From Pelargonium x hortorum (lineage: Eukaryota > Streptophyta > Magnoliopsida > Geraniales > Geraniaceae), in contig JAYMTJ010000108.1 in the NCBI GenBank assembly GCA_036897525.1, positions 1 to 25,119 of the forward strand: a stretch of DNA of 25,119 bases, written 5' to 3'. The notes beneath the pieces were generated by a model, which saw only the letters and a program-made list of their open reading frames with translations, ran no database searches and was not told the origin of the DNA. This document shows positions 1 to 8,944 of this stretch, piece by piece. The first letter of the stretch is position 1. Every line of letters begins with the position of its first letter. The translations under genes and the position numbers were made by a program.

Positions 1-185
1 TGTAATTAACTCTAAAAAAAAAAAAAAAAACTTTATTAAAAGAAATGGAAAATAGAGGAGAGTGACATAATTAGGTCCAAATCGGCGAAAGCCCAACACT
101 CTCGCGCCCTTCAGAAGAGAATGGGCATGTCCTCCGTCTTCTCCACTTCAAGGCGGCGATAAATTTCTCATGAAAGCTCGCTCCA

Positions 186-3100
186 ATGGCGGCGACACTC
201 ACGAAACGCAACAACACTTTGCTTTGCCGACTCAAAGCCCTAGTTAACTTACCGTCACAGGTTTCAATTCCACTCTCTTTCTCCATTATTTTCTCTCAGG
301 CATTTCATCGAACAGTTTGTTGACGTTTTGTTTCTGTTCCGAAACTGCGAAGTTTAAAGTCCAGAGGTTAAACCAAACACTGTCTGGAGTAGAGAATATG
401 CAGCCTGAAGTTGTTGATCCTCAAGGTTATCACCGATTTGTTGCTTTTATTTTGAAAAAAAATACATAGAAAGTGTATTTTGTCTGTTTATGTGTTTGTA
501 AGTAGCTCTGGTGATGGTGATGCAGGCCAAGCTGACATGTCTAAGTGGAGGAGTTTGAATGCAAAGAAACTTGGCGTGCACCGAATGATGATTCCACAAC
601 ATCCATGGGTGGTCTTGAACCGTCTTCACAAAGATGGTGATGTTTTGTTATATTTGTTCTTATTCTGTGTTTAATATTGGTAGCGTTTAGAGTTTGGACT
701 AGAATTTTTGTTCAGCAATGAGAATAAATACTTTTTGTTTGTTCTTAAATTAAAATAAGAATTACATATAATGACTTAGGCTTCTACTACTAAAATTTCA
801 ATTTTATTAGTTGTGTTTCACTTAGGCCATTATGTGTAGTGATCTCTTATTTATCCAATGTGGGTATTATTACCCACTTTAACACTCCCTGAGGCTCACA
901 ATTTTCTTTTATTGGTTCGCTTGACACTTGCACAATCGGTAGCCTTTTTAAGTCGGCACTCCCTGTCACGTGTAGGTATTTATCTTTCACACGTGGTCTG
1001 CTGCAGGCGGGCCGGAGACCACATGGGGAGGCAACATAAATGAGCCACTTTTTAGGCCAAGGCCATGATCAAAATCAGGCTTTGATACCATGTTAAGTAT
1101 GACATTGGTTTGGTTTCCATCATTTTATTTAGCTCATTCACTTTACATGGTATTGGAGAATTGGTGATTAAAAGTTCCTGGGTTTGAATCATGTCGCCAC
1201 CCATGTTAAATTCTAGCACAAGGCAAGAAGTGGACATGTGCATGTGCCACGTGCTGGGCTTGCACGAGAGGGGGCGCGAGTTTAAAACTATTATTGGGCC
1301 TTCAACTATAAGCTTAAGCTTTTAGTTGAGTTGGTTCGTTACATTCGTGAAAATGACTATTCCGATTCATATATATTTTGTAATACAATGGCTATCTTAG
1401 TGAAATGTTCATGAGAATGTGATATGTTTGGCGTGCTTTTTATAATGGGTACAAGGTGATGCTTTAAATAGTTCAAAATCAACTACATTTGTACTATGTA
1501 TTAACTCTATCTAGTTACTTATTTTGGGGAGGTCTGATGATAGAACAAACGGTTTGCGTTCAAACATGTGAATGTGTTGAAGTCACTCGCCCATGTTTAC
1601 AGGTTTACTTTCCGACTGATTTGCAAGTCATATATTCATAATTTGGTTATTTTCTTTTTTCTTGGTATGCAGGGTTTCAAGTGTACCTGGTGGGTGGATG
1701 TGTGAGAGATTTAATCCTAAAAAGAGTCCCCAAGGACTTCGATCTTATCACTACAGCAAGCCTCAGACAGGTTGAATTGGGTCGTTTTTTCTATTTTTTA
1801 TTTTTTATTTTTATCTGATCAATAACATCACCGAGGTGCATGTGCCATGACATGAAGTTCTGTTTGGTATGAATTTATTAGTTATTAATTATGACAGGAA
1901 AAAAAGAATGTTTCCCCCTGCCATATTGTTGGACAACGATTTCCTGTATGTAGGGTGCATATTAAAGAAACTGTTATTGAGGTTTGTTACCTCCTTATGT
2001 AATTATGTGATACAATTAAGTATGAGCTATAGTTGACGAAGTTTGAACAAATGCCGTCATGACATCACATCTCAATTTCGTTATGTACTTGTTATGGTTG
2101 CTTGTAACAGGTGACCAGTTTTGAAACAGTAGCAGAACATGAAAAGAAGAGAGAGAAAGTTCTTATCTCCCAAATGCCAAGTGGATGCGGTGAATCGGAC
2201 TTCATCCGTTGGAAAAACTCCATGCATCGAGACTTCACTATAAACAGGTAACTCTTTTTCTTCTTTAGTTTTTTCCTCTTCTAATTTTGATGCAACTTAA
2301 GCAAACATTTTATTTTGAATTTTGTGAGACAGCTTATTCTACGACCCATTTGTGAATAAAATCTACGACTATGCCGATGGAATGGCTGACTTGAAGGATT
2401 TAAAGGTGACTTTCTGTTTATTTGCTAAGTCCACATTATGAATAATGTGATTCATTTTGCTTATGTTATTTGAATTTTGAAGTGTACTGAGATTTGTTTC
2501 TTTTGCTGGGTGATGTGAACCAGCTACGAACATTAATCCCTGCTCAAATGTCATTCAAGGAGGACTGTGGTATGTACTTTTTCTCTTCTTTTTTCCATAG
2601 AAATGTTAGACCTAATTATTATCTTTGGTGTTGGAAGAAACATTTTTGGATAACTTTGTATGATCTCTGGCATGTTGGACACAGCAAGAATTTTGCGCGC
2701 CATAAGAATTGCTGCTCGGTTAGGCTTATCATTTTCAGAGGACATTGAAACTGCAATACAACATCTTTCCTCATCCATTAAGACGTTGGCCAAGGTACAG
2801 CTACGGAAGTTAAAATAGGCTCTCCCTTTCACTTCAATATTGTTATTTAAGGTTCTCTATTTAAGGGTGAGCCTTGACACATCGATATGGTTGCCACTTC
2901 GTGAGCTTTATGCCATGGGTTCAAGTCAGGGAAATAACCTCTCCAGAAAAGTAAGGGGAAAACTGTTTTTAGAAATGACCTCCCCAGACCCCACAGTGGT
3001 GGGAGCCTAGGGCATTGGGCCACACTTTTTATTTATTATTTTGTCCCTTTTCCAGTTTCTCTCTCACATGCAGTGTGCCGAGGTTTATGTGGATTGTCCT

Positions 3101-5912
3101 TTATCTCTCTTAAATTAGATTTAGTGCTGTACCGATCCCCAAGTGGCCCAGTGGTAAGGGCTAATTCATGATATTTTGTAGGTGCTTAGGTCACGGGTTT
3201 GATTCTTCCCAAGATTAGACCAGGGATTTAATTGGGGGGGTCTGTGTTCAGTGGTATTCTACTACTTCTAGCCTCCCCGGGGTCAGCCCATTTGAACTTG
3301 TCAGCGAAGGAAAAAAGAAAACAAAGTGAACTCATTTCTAAGCGCCTCTCTGGCTGTCCAAGTTATTTTATTATCCAATATCTTCAATGTCATCATCATA
3401 CTCTTACCAAAATCATATTCTTTTTTTCCAACAGTCCAGACTGACAATGGAGTTAAATACTATGCTCTCGTATGGAGCTGCGGAGCGCTCTCTCAGTTTA
3501 CTTCAGCACTCTGGCATTCTTGAAATTTTATTCCCCTTTCATGTAAGTGGTTTCTCAGTTGCTGACTTGCTGCGTTGTATACACGTTTCGAGTCATTCAT
3601 TAAGCTCTAATCTAATGTGCAATTTGTGTTACAGGCAAATTACCTTGATCAACAGGGTCCTACAGATTTTTTTAAGAGATCCTCTATGTTAATGGTAAGC
3701 TCAGCTTTACTGGAAAATAACTCAGCAATTTTCATGCTTTATTATGACTTCTTATGATAAAGATTGCTAAAATTCGTATAAAATTAAAAAAATTTGGATG
3801 ATAGAGTTGGGGAAGAATTTCTTAAAATGCTTAGGTATTCACTAATGATAAAAATATGAGTTAGAGAAAAGCTGGGGTTTTGAGAAAGAGGCATATGTTA
3901 TTTGGAAAACTAGTTTTGTTCATTCTATAGCACATCAATTAATATGAAGAGTGTTCATTATTAAAGATTCTGATGGTTGTTTTAGAAAACTAATTATTAT
4001 GGGAATAATATTCATTCTCTGGTGTGGTACTGATAGGCTATTTCTTTTTGGCAGAAACTATTCTCCAACTTGGATAGATTGGTTGCATGTGATCGGCCTT
4101 CCAATTCTTGTGTCTGGTAAGTTAACAATATGTTTTTCTGCTTCCGTATGGCATTCTCATGTTACGAAATCGAAATTAGAAAGAGACGCTTGATATACTT
4201 CATAGTAAACTTTAATTGAGTGAGTGATGTAAGTGACTTTTCATTCTATGGATATACACCCGATTATGTTTATTGTGTGTGGAGCAGGGTTGGACTGTTG
4301 GCATTTCATCTTGCATTAGTAAATAATCCTCAAGATGGTCTTGTAGTTAAGACATTTGCTTCTGTCCTGTATCATGGAAATTGGAAGGAAGGTGCTGAAT
4401 TTGCAAGAAAACATTACGCTCGAGGGCAATTGAATTTTGTACCCGAGATCTCAGATTCCTCTAATTCCGAATCAGATGAAAAGCTTGCTGAAGGAGTTAC
4501 AAAATTAGCATCATTAGTGCAACTATCAATTGCTGATTTAACTAGAGCTAACAAATTTGTGGAAGTGATGTTTAAATCTCCAGATTCTCCTCGCCAGATG
4601 GTAAGTTCATTTGTGGCAGATTTATATTGCTCCTCTACAATTAGCTGCAGTTCAATTTTAGTCACAAAATGCCATCCGATCCTTGCACTATTTATGATTA
4701 TATTCGCTGGCGGATATTGTATTGCAGAGCACTACATTTTGACTTGGAAACTCGTGGAAGATTATTTTCTTAATTGGAAGCCATGAATAATGTGAAGATT
4801 TATGAATTTGCTTAATGAAAGGACGATCGATGTAGTCTAAATAGCAGTCCGTGTATGTATAGTCACCCAACACGCCCCCTCTATTATTATATAGTCCCTT
4901 CGTCCCGAAATGAGTGTTCTGTTTCTCTTGTATTTTTGTCCCAAAGTGAGTGTTCATAGGGATGCAATGAGAAATGTACAGCACTAACTTTTTCTCAAAA
5001 TGGTAACCAAGACACTCATTTTGGGACGGAATGAGTAAAAACTGAGTTGTGATTGTGTGTCGGCATGCCACCTAGTTCGTCTTTGCCATGCACGTTTTTA
5101 CTGTGGTAAACATGTATCTGTTTGACTTTCAGATTTGTGCCTGATATGATTTAAATTTTGTTGCTGTTTAGGGAGGTCATATTTCAGATAAGATGCAGAG
5201 AAGTGTTGCCGAAATTTTCGATGTGCTGGTACATGACATTAAATCTTACAACGAGGGTAGAACAAGTTTCGACATCGATTATCACTCCCTTGGCGAGGGA
5301 AGCTTGAGCGAAACAAGACTTGTTCTTGGAAAGGTTATTCTAGGAACCATGAATGTAGCTGTCCAATCCAAAAGCGAGATTGTTAAAGAAGAGAAAGATC
5401 ACCCGCAAAGGCTTGAAATTGAGAATGAACAGAAGTCAGCTTCGGATGCGACAAATCAAGCAGTGACCACTAAAAGTATAAAGAGAAAACGCTCACATTC
5501 TCGACCTGCACTAGAGACAAAGGACCCCGATAATTTCAGGGAGAAGCAAGAGATGTTGGAGACGAAAGAGTGTATGGAGAATGTCAAAAGCGAGGAAAAG
5601 AGGGCAGCGGTGCAGAAGTTGGCTGGAAAGAATACTCGGAAGGAGAGTAAGGAGAAGCAAGTGACGAGGACTTCCAACTGGAAGGTCGCCCTTGACCTTG
5701 AGAACCAAAAGGAGCAGTGGTTAAAGGATAAGATGTTTAAAAAGCATTTGCAGTTTACGCATAGTAGACCCCTCAAGCCATTGGGTAAGATATTGTTCGT
5801 GAATGAGGAGAAGGAAGTGAAGTGTAACACCACTAACAACGACTTACAAAAAAACGAAAAGTCGTCGGAGAAGAAAACGAGTCTGCCACCCTTGTCTAGT
5901 ATATTCAAGTGA
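186..5912 (+). CDS. Class II poly(A) polymerase / tRNA nucleotidyltransferase-like protein (plant polynucleotide adenylyltransferase family), complete, 14 exons
   Basis: Exons: 186-260, 353-425, 526-636, 1673-1770, 1898-1981, 2111-2247, 2333-2405, 2524-2569, 2685-2794, 3435-3542, 3635-3694, 4055-4116, 4288-4600, 5172-5912. All introns are GT-AG and the joined frame is open for 696 residues. Seen: the nucleotidyltransferase head has LVGGCVRD (residues 92-99) and the metal-binding carboxylates DFD (108-110), then RDFTIN (187-192) and the arginine-rich RILRAIRIAARLG (234-246), which opens the RNA-binding neck. Known: class II enzymes with these motifs add nucleotides to RNA 3' ends, either poly(A) as in bacterial PcnB or CCA on tRNA. 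Plants have several PcnB-like members. The N-terminus is short, basic and poor in acids, so organelle targeting is possible (inference). The last exon encodes a 246-residue, Lys/Glu-rich, probably disordered tail with a KRKR cluster (554-557). Exons 1-2 are the least certain: acceptor 353 was chosen because the upstream alternative hits a stop. Whether the product is a poly(A) polymerase or a CCA-adding enzyme is not settled. Confidence 0.92.
637..1672. other. Intron 3 of the poly(A) polymerase-like gene (1036 bp)
   Basis: This is the longest intron of the gene. It runs from a GT after the exon ending at 636 to the AG at 1671-1672. Its middle holds a degenerate dispersed repeat (listed separately). 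The rest is AT-rich sequence in which I see no coding or RNA signal. Confidence 0.85.
865..1335. repeat. Degenerate dispersed repeat with tRNA-primer-site-like motif
   Basis: This GC-richer patch differs from the flanking intron. It contains ACATGGTATTGGAG at about 1145 and a diverged inverted counterpart (GATACCATGTTAAG) at about 1084. Both resemble the TGGTATCAGAGC stretch next to the primer-binding site of plant LTR-type elements. A GGGTTTGAATCATGTC box and a palindromic ATAAGCTTAAGCTT near 1309 follow. It looks like an old, broken fragment of a small LTR-related or tRNA-related element. Ends, family and age cannot be fixed by eye. Confidence 0.4.
2866..3045 (+). repeat. tRNA-derived SINE-like copy (old) in intron 9
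   Basis: A pol III B box-like GGTTCAAGTCA lies at 2918-2928 (consensus GGTTCGANTCC). A diverged A box sits in GAGCCTTGACACATCG about 50 bp upstream. Downstream come the GC-rich CCCCAGACCCCACAGTGG and GGGAGCCTAGGGCATTGGGC typical of plant SINEs of the Au/TS type, then a T/A-rich end. The order (A box, B box, GC-rich body, short tail) supports a SINE. Family assignment is from memory. I could not define a target-site duplication. Confidence 0.6.
3130..3312 (+). repeat. Second tRNA-derived SINE-like copy in intron 9
   Basis: A perfect pol III A box TGGCCCAGTGG (consensus TRGYNNANNGG) lies at 3144-3154. A B box-like GGTTTGATTCT (two mismatches) lies at 3196-3206, a normal tRNA-like spacing. A body with CCTCCCCGGGGTCAGCCC follows, then an A-rich stretch near 3310-3322 that may be the tail. 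It is a different family from the copy about 100 bp upstream. The ends are approximate. Confidence 0.55.
4892..5037. mobile_element. Stowaway-like MITE (Tc1/mariner-type) in intron 13
   Basis: Terminal inverted repeats face each other: GTCCCTTCGTCCCGAAATGA from 4894, and at the other end the reverse complement of a sequence beginning CTCATTCCGTCCCAAAATGA ending at 5035. Both match the CTCCCTCCGTCCC start of plant Stowaway elements. TA dinucleotides at 4892-4893 and 5036-5037 fit the TA target duplication. The body is about 142 bp with no coding capacity. It sits wholly inside the intron before the last exon and leaves both splice sites intact. Confidence 0.8.
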
Positions 5913-5989
5913 ACCCGTGTATTTATGAAACGTAATGTTCTGTATTACTACGGGAGAAGATCGGGAAACAAGGTCGGACTCTGGGCACA

Positions 5990-5995
5990 AATAAA
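5990..5995 (+). terminator. Likely poly(A) signal of the poly(A) polymerase-like gene
   Basis: AATAAA lies 78 bp after the stop codon, followed by a T-rich stretch. This fits a plant near-upstream element. The cleavage site cannot be placed from sequence alone. Confidence 0.5.
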
Positions 5996-8493
5996 GGTAG
6001 TAAACTATCATTCTTTATTTGATATTGAGCTCTGTATTTTGATTTAGGTCTTTTATCTGTATGTGATAGTGATCGTCTTGTTTGGATAGTTTGATTATTA
6101 GGAAGTTACATGTATCATCCATTTTTGGTTCTAGGGGATGATAAATTATCTTAGTCGAATTTTCGTTAGAAACTTGTTGACACTACTAGATGGGTTGATT
6201 ATTGTGATGTCACACATCAATACTCTTGGATCATAGTGTGGTTCTTAACAAAACCTTTTACTTTGTTGAACTGTTCAATTTTTATTTATTTATTTGTCGG
6301 TGATACTAACAATCTATGATGGAACACGAATTTGAGACCACCGAAGGGAATCCAAGAGTCTTAAACCACTTGGTCTGATGAGTGTTGGTGAACTGTCGAC
6401 TTGTTTCATATTCTTTGAAAAAACCCTTGGATTTCTATAACGATCCCTACCTGTTCTTTGGGTTTATTCCCCTTTCTTTTAGGTCATTGATGGATTCTAG
6501 GGTAGGCGCCCTCTCTCTGTGGGTCCTCTTATTCGAGTAGGCCTTTACCTTAAGGGTGAGACAGACTATGATACGAATTAATGTTTATTAGGGTTGCGTG
6601 GAGAGTACTTGCCTCCTTATAAGTCGCACCTTTTTATCCATATTTTTTTGATGGGGGGTTTTTTTTTTTAGAAAAAAATTATAAACATTTACAGTATATT
6701 GTAACATACTCTACCATTAGAATATTGATGTACTCGTCAAGTTAGCAACCAAGCCGACTCAAGACCCTTTTCATTCATTTCTTTTCCTTAACCCACATAA
6801 AGTCAATAATCAAGTAGAATTCAAAGCAGTCCGAGGAAATCTTTCAAGACGTTACAATAGTCTACGCTTTGAAAGTGTAAGAAAAGTTTCGGACGTTACA
6901 ATAGTTTTTTCCATAAATTTAAACATTGGTGTATTTATTATTCTCATCCTTCATAATTCAAGTGATGCAACGTTATTCTTGCGTTGCATATGTAAAAGTA
7001 AAACGAGATCTTTCATCTCAAGAGGTTAAGGAAAATCACAAGCTAATTAATGTAATTTTTTTTTTAATGTCGTGCGACTATTTAGCACTCAAAGTCAGAA
7101 TGCGACGAAAATGAAAATTAGCGCTGTCTAGAATCTTTAATTTAACTCTTATTTTACTTGATGCATGTAATACTTCATGAATAATCACACTTCAATAAAA
7201 TCATATTCAACAACACAACTAATACAATTGATTTTATTAAAGTGCAACTTCATGCAATCACTTAATTCTATTAGCAACCCGATATTTTCTCTCTGAAAAT
7301 ATCTATTAAAAAGGCATGTGTATCGTTGTCACGTAATTGCCTATTAAATTATCACTAAGAAACAACTCATGTTAATATTTTTTTAATTTAAAATGCAATT
7401 TAAATAATTTTCTAAAAAACATTTATCTTTCCAATAACAATGTTTGAAAAATGCATCAATATTCTTTAAAATGTTTGACAAATTATCACTTAGCAAATTT
7501 AACATATTTTGTACCCTATAAAGCTTAATTACCTCTAAAAAGAGCAATTTAATTTTGCCTTGATAATATAAACAACTAATTTGGTGAGATATCAGAAATA
7601 TCCACAGTACTTGCAAATTATGCAATCCATATATGATTTAATCCTATATATAATAAATAACATGTATCTCTCCAAAAATAAAAATAAATAACATGTATTT
7701 AAATTTCTTAAAATGCTGATTTGGCATGCTAAAAATATCACAAAGAACCAATCACCTACCCACAGGCATATCCTAGTTGCCTTAAAAGGTAAACTATTTT
7801 AGACAGTGTATGTGTTTTTTTTATATATATGTGACGCTTGATTTTATCGTCAGATTCTTTTGTCGGTAAAAGATCGTTTTGATAATTTATTAAATTTTTC
7901 TTACTTTTCAACTCAATGAACAATGGTAATGGTTTGTAGGGAAACACGTATATGACTATCATTAACGAAAATCAATATTTCAGTAACGATTCGCGATTTA
8001 AAACGGATGTTGCAAAAAACGTAAAAGTTGACGTACTAAATATTACACCATTTCAATAAAACTAATTTTAGTTACTATTGAAAATTACCGAAAGCTAGTA
8101 CTAATAATATTCCACATGTTTTATTAAATGTGTTTTCGGTTCATTTATATCTTATAAAGAAATACTATAATGAACATTTAAACAAAACTGTTCCACGTTT
8201 CAAAAATGTCTACCCGTCGCATTACGGCACTAAACCTTTAACATTGAACATTTTAGTTTCCGCTCCATGCAGAAAATCATTCCCCGACCCAAGTAACAAT
8301 AGTGACGTGTGTCAGACACTCTCACAACCTCCGCTTTTAGTAATCTATTAAAACCACGTTACTTTACAAATCCAATATAAATAATACAAAATTAACCTAA
8401 AAAACACACGTACGACTTTTTATGAAAACTCATTTTTTTTTCTTCTCCGATTCGCCTCAAATTATATGACTATCCAGAGTAGGAGGACACCAA

Positions 8494-8675
8494 TGTAGAG
8501 CTGGCAAAATGAATCCGTACCCGCGACCCGGCTCTAAAAAAACGAGTTCGAGTTTGCTTTTTTCAACCCTAAAAAATAAGGTCGGGTTAGGGCGTGAAAC
8601 TTTCAGGTCAAGTGTACCCGTTGTTTTATGCCTAAAACCTGCTGATTGACCCTGATCTTGACCCGACTCGACTAT
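8494..8675. repeat. Possible degenerate dispersed repeat upstream of the cyclin gene
   Basis: This stretch has GAGCTGGCAAAATGAATCCG at one end and several ACCCG/CGGGT words (CCGCGACCCGGCTC, GACCCGACTCGAC). It resembles the 'GCTGGCAAAACGGG' type of dispersed repeat common in eudicot genomes. No clear terminal repeats were found. Confidence 0.3.
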
Positions 8676-8691
8676 ACAATGCAATGCAATG

Positions 8692-8699
8692 CCACGTCA
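8692..8699. promoter_or_regulatory. Hexamer / ACGT-core motif in the cyclin promoter
   Basis: CCACGTCA matches the plant hexamer motif bound by bZIP factors and known from histone promoters. It lies about 250 bp upstream of the cyclin start codon. An eight-base match can occur by chance, so this is suggestive only. Confidence 0.3.
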
Positions 8700-8764
8700 C
8701 ATGCACACCCAAACCCCAAAACCAGGTGGCCATTGTCAATAGACAAACAAAGAAAGTCATGTAA

Positions 8765-8794
8765 TCCAACGGTCCATTTTCACTAGCCGTTGGT
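8765..8794. promoter_or_regulatory. Inverted pair of MSA-like elements (G2/M-specific, R1R2R3-Myb site)
   Basis: TCCAACGGTCCA at 8765-8776 matches the mitosis-specific activator (MSA) consensus, a pyrimidine-rich flank around AACGG. A second copy, ACCAACGGCTA, lies on the opposite strand at 8784-8794. They sit about 150-180 bp upstream of the start codon, where MSA elements occur in plant B-type cyclin promoters. Three-repeat Myb proteins (MYB3R) bind such sites and confer G2/M transcription. Position, repetition and the identity of the gene together make this convincing. Confidence 0.8.
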
Positions 8795-8944
8795 TTTGAT
8801 AAAAAAAGTGGCTCCCTTGTAAGCTCCATACAAAAACCCCTTTTTTATGGGTCTCTCTCTCACACAGTCTCAAGAGGAGAGCTTCAGTGTTGTGTGTCTG
8901 CCTCTGAGATTGTTCCATTAAAATTTAAAAAATCTACCCAGAAA

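Larger units (their letters stand above)
5996..8757. other. Intergenic region, AT-rich, no supportable gene
   Basis: Open frames here are short (the longest about 80 codons), lack family motifs and lie in AT-rich DNA. I see a repeat fragment at about 6330-6395 that recurs at about 15055-15105, a direct repeat at about 6850 and 6893, poly-T/poly-A runs near 6645-6680, and a GACCCG-rich patch at 8494-8675. Nothing resembles a tRNA, miRNA or coding exon with confidence. Confidence 0.7.

Noticed and set aside
311-352. An upstream acceptor (AACAG at about 315) for exon 2 of the first gene
   Set aside because: In the phase set by exon 1 it reaches a stop after 13 codons, while acceptor 353 stays open into the conserved region.
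4220-4786. A 188-codon open frame read as a separate gene
   Set aside because: Its middle part is exon 13 of the first gene (4288-4600). The N- and C-terminal ends are intron read-through past good splice sites.
5456-5908. A 150-codon minus-strand open frame
   Set aside because: It is antisense to the last exon of the poly(A) polymerase-like gene. The purine-rich Lys/Glu coding strand naturally leaves an open frame rich in F, L and S on the other strand.
7383-7962. Short minus-strand open frames in the intergenic region
   Set aside because: AT-rich sequence with L/I/K/N/F-biased translation, no motif and no gene structure around it.
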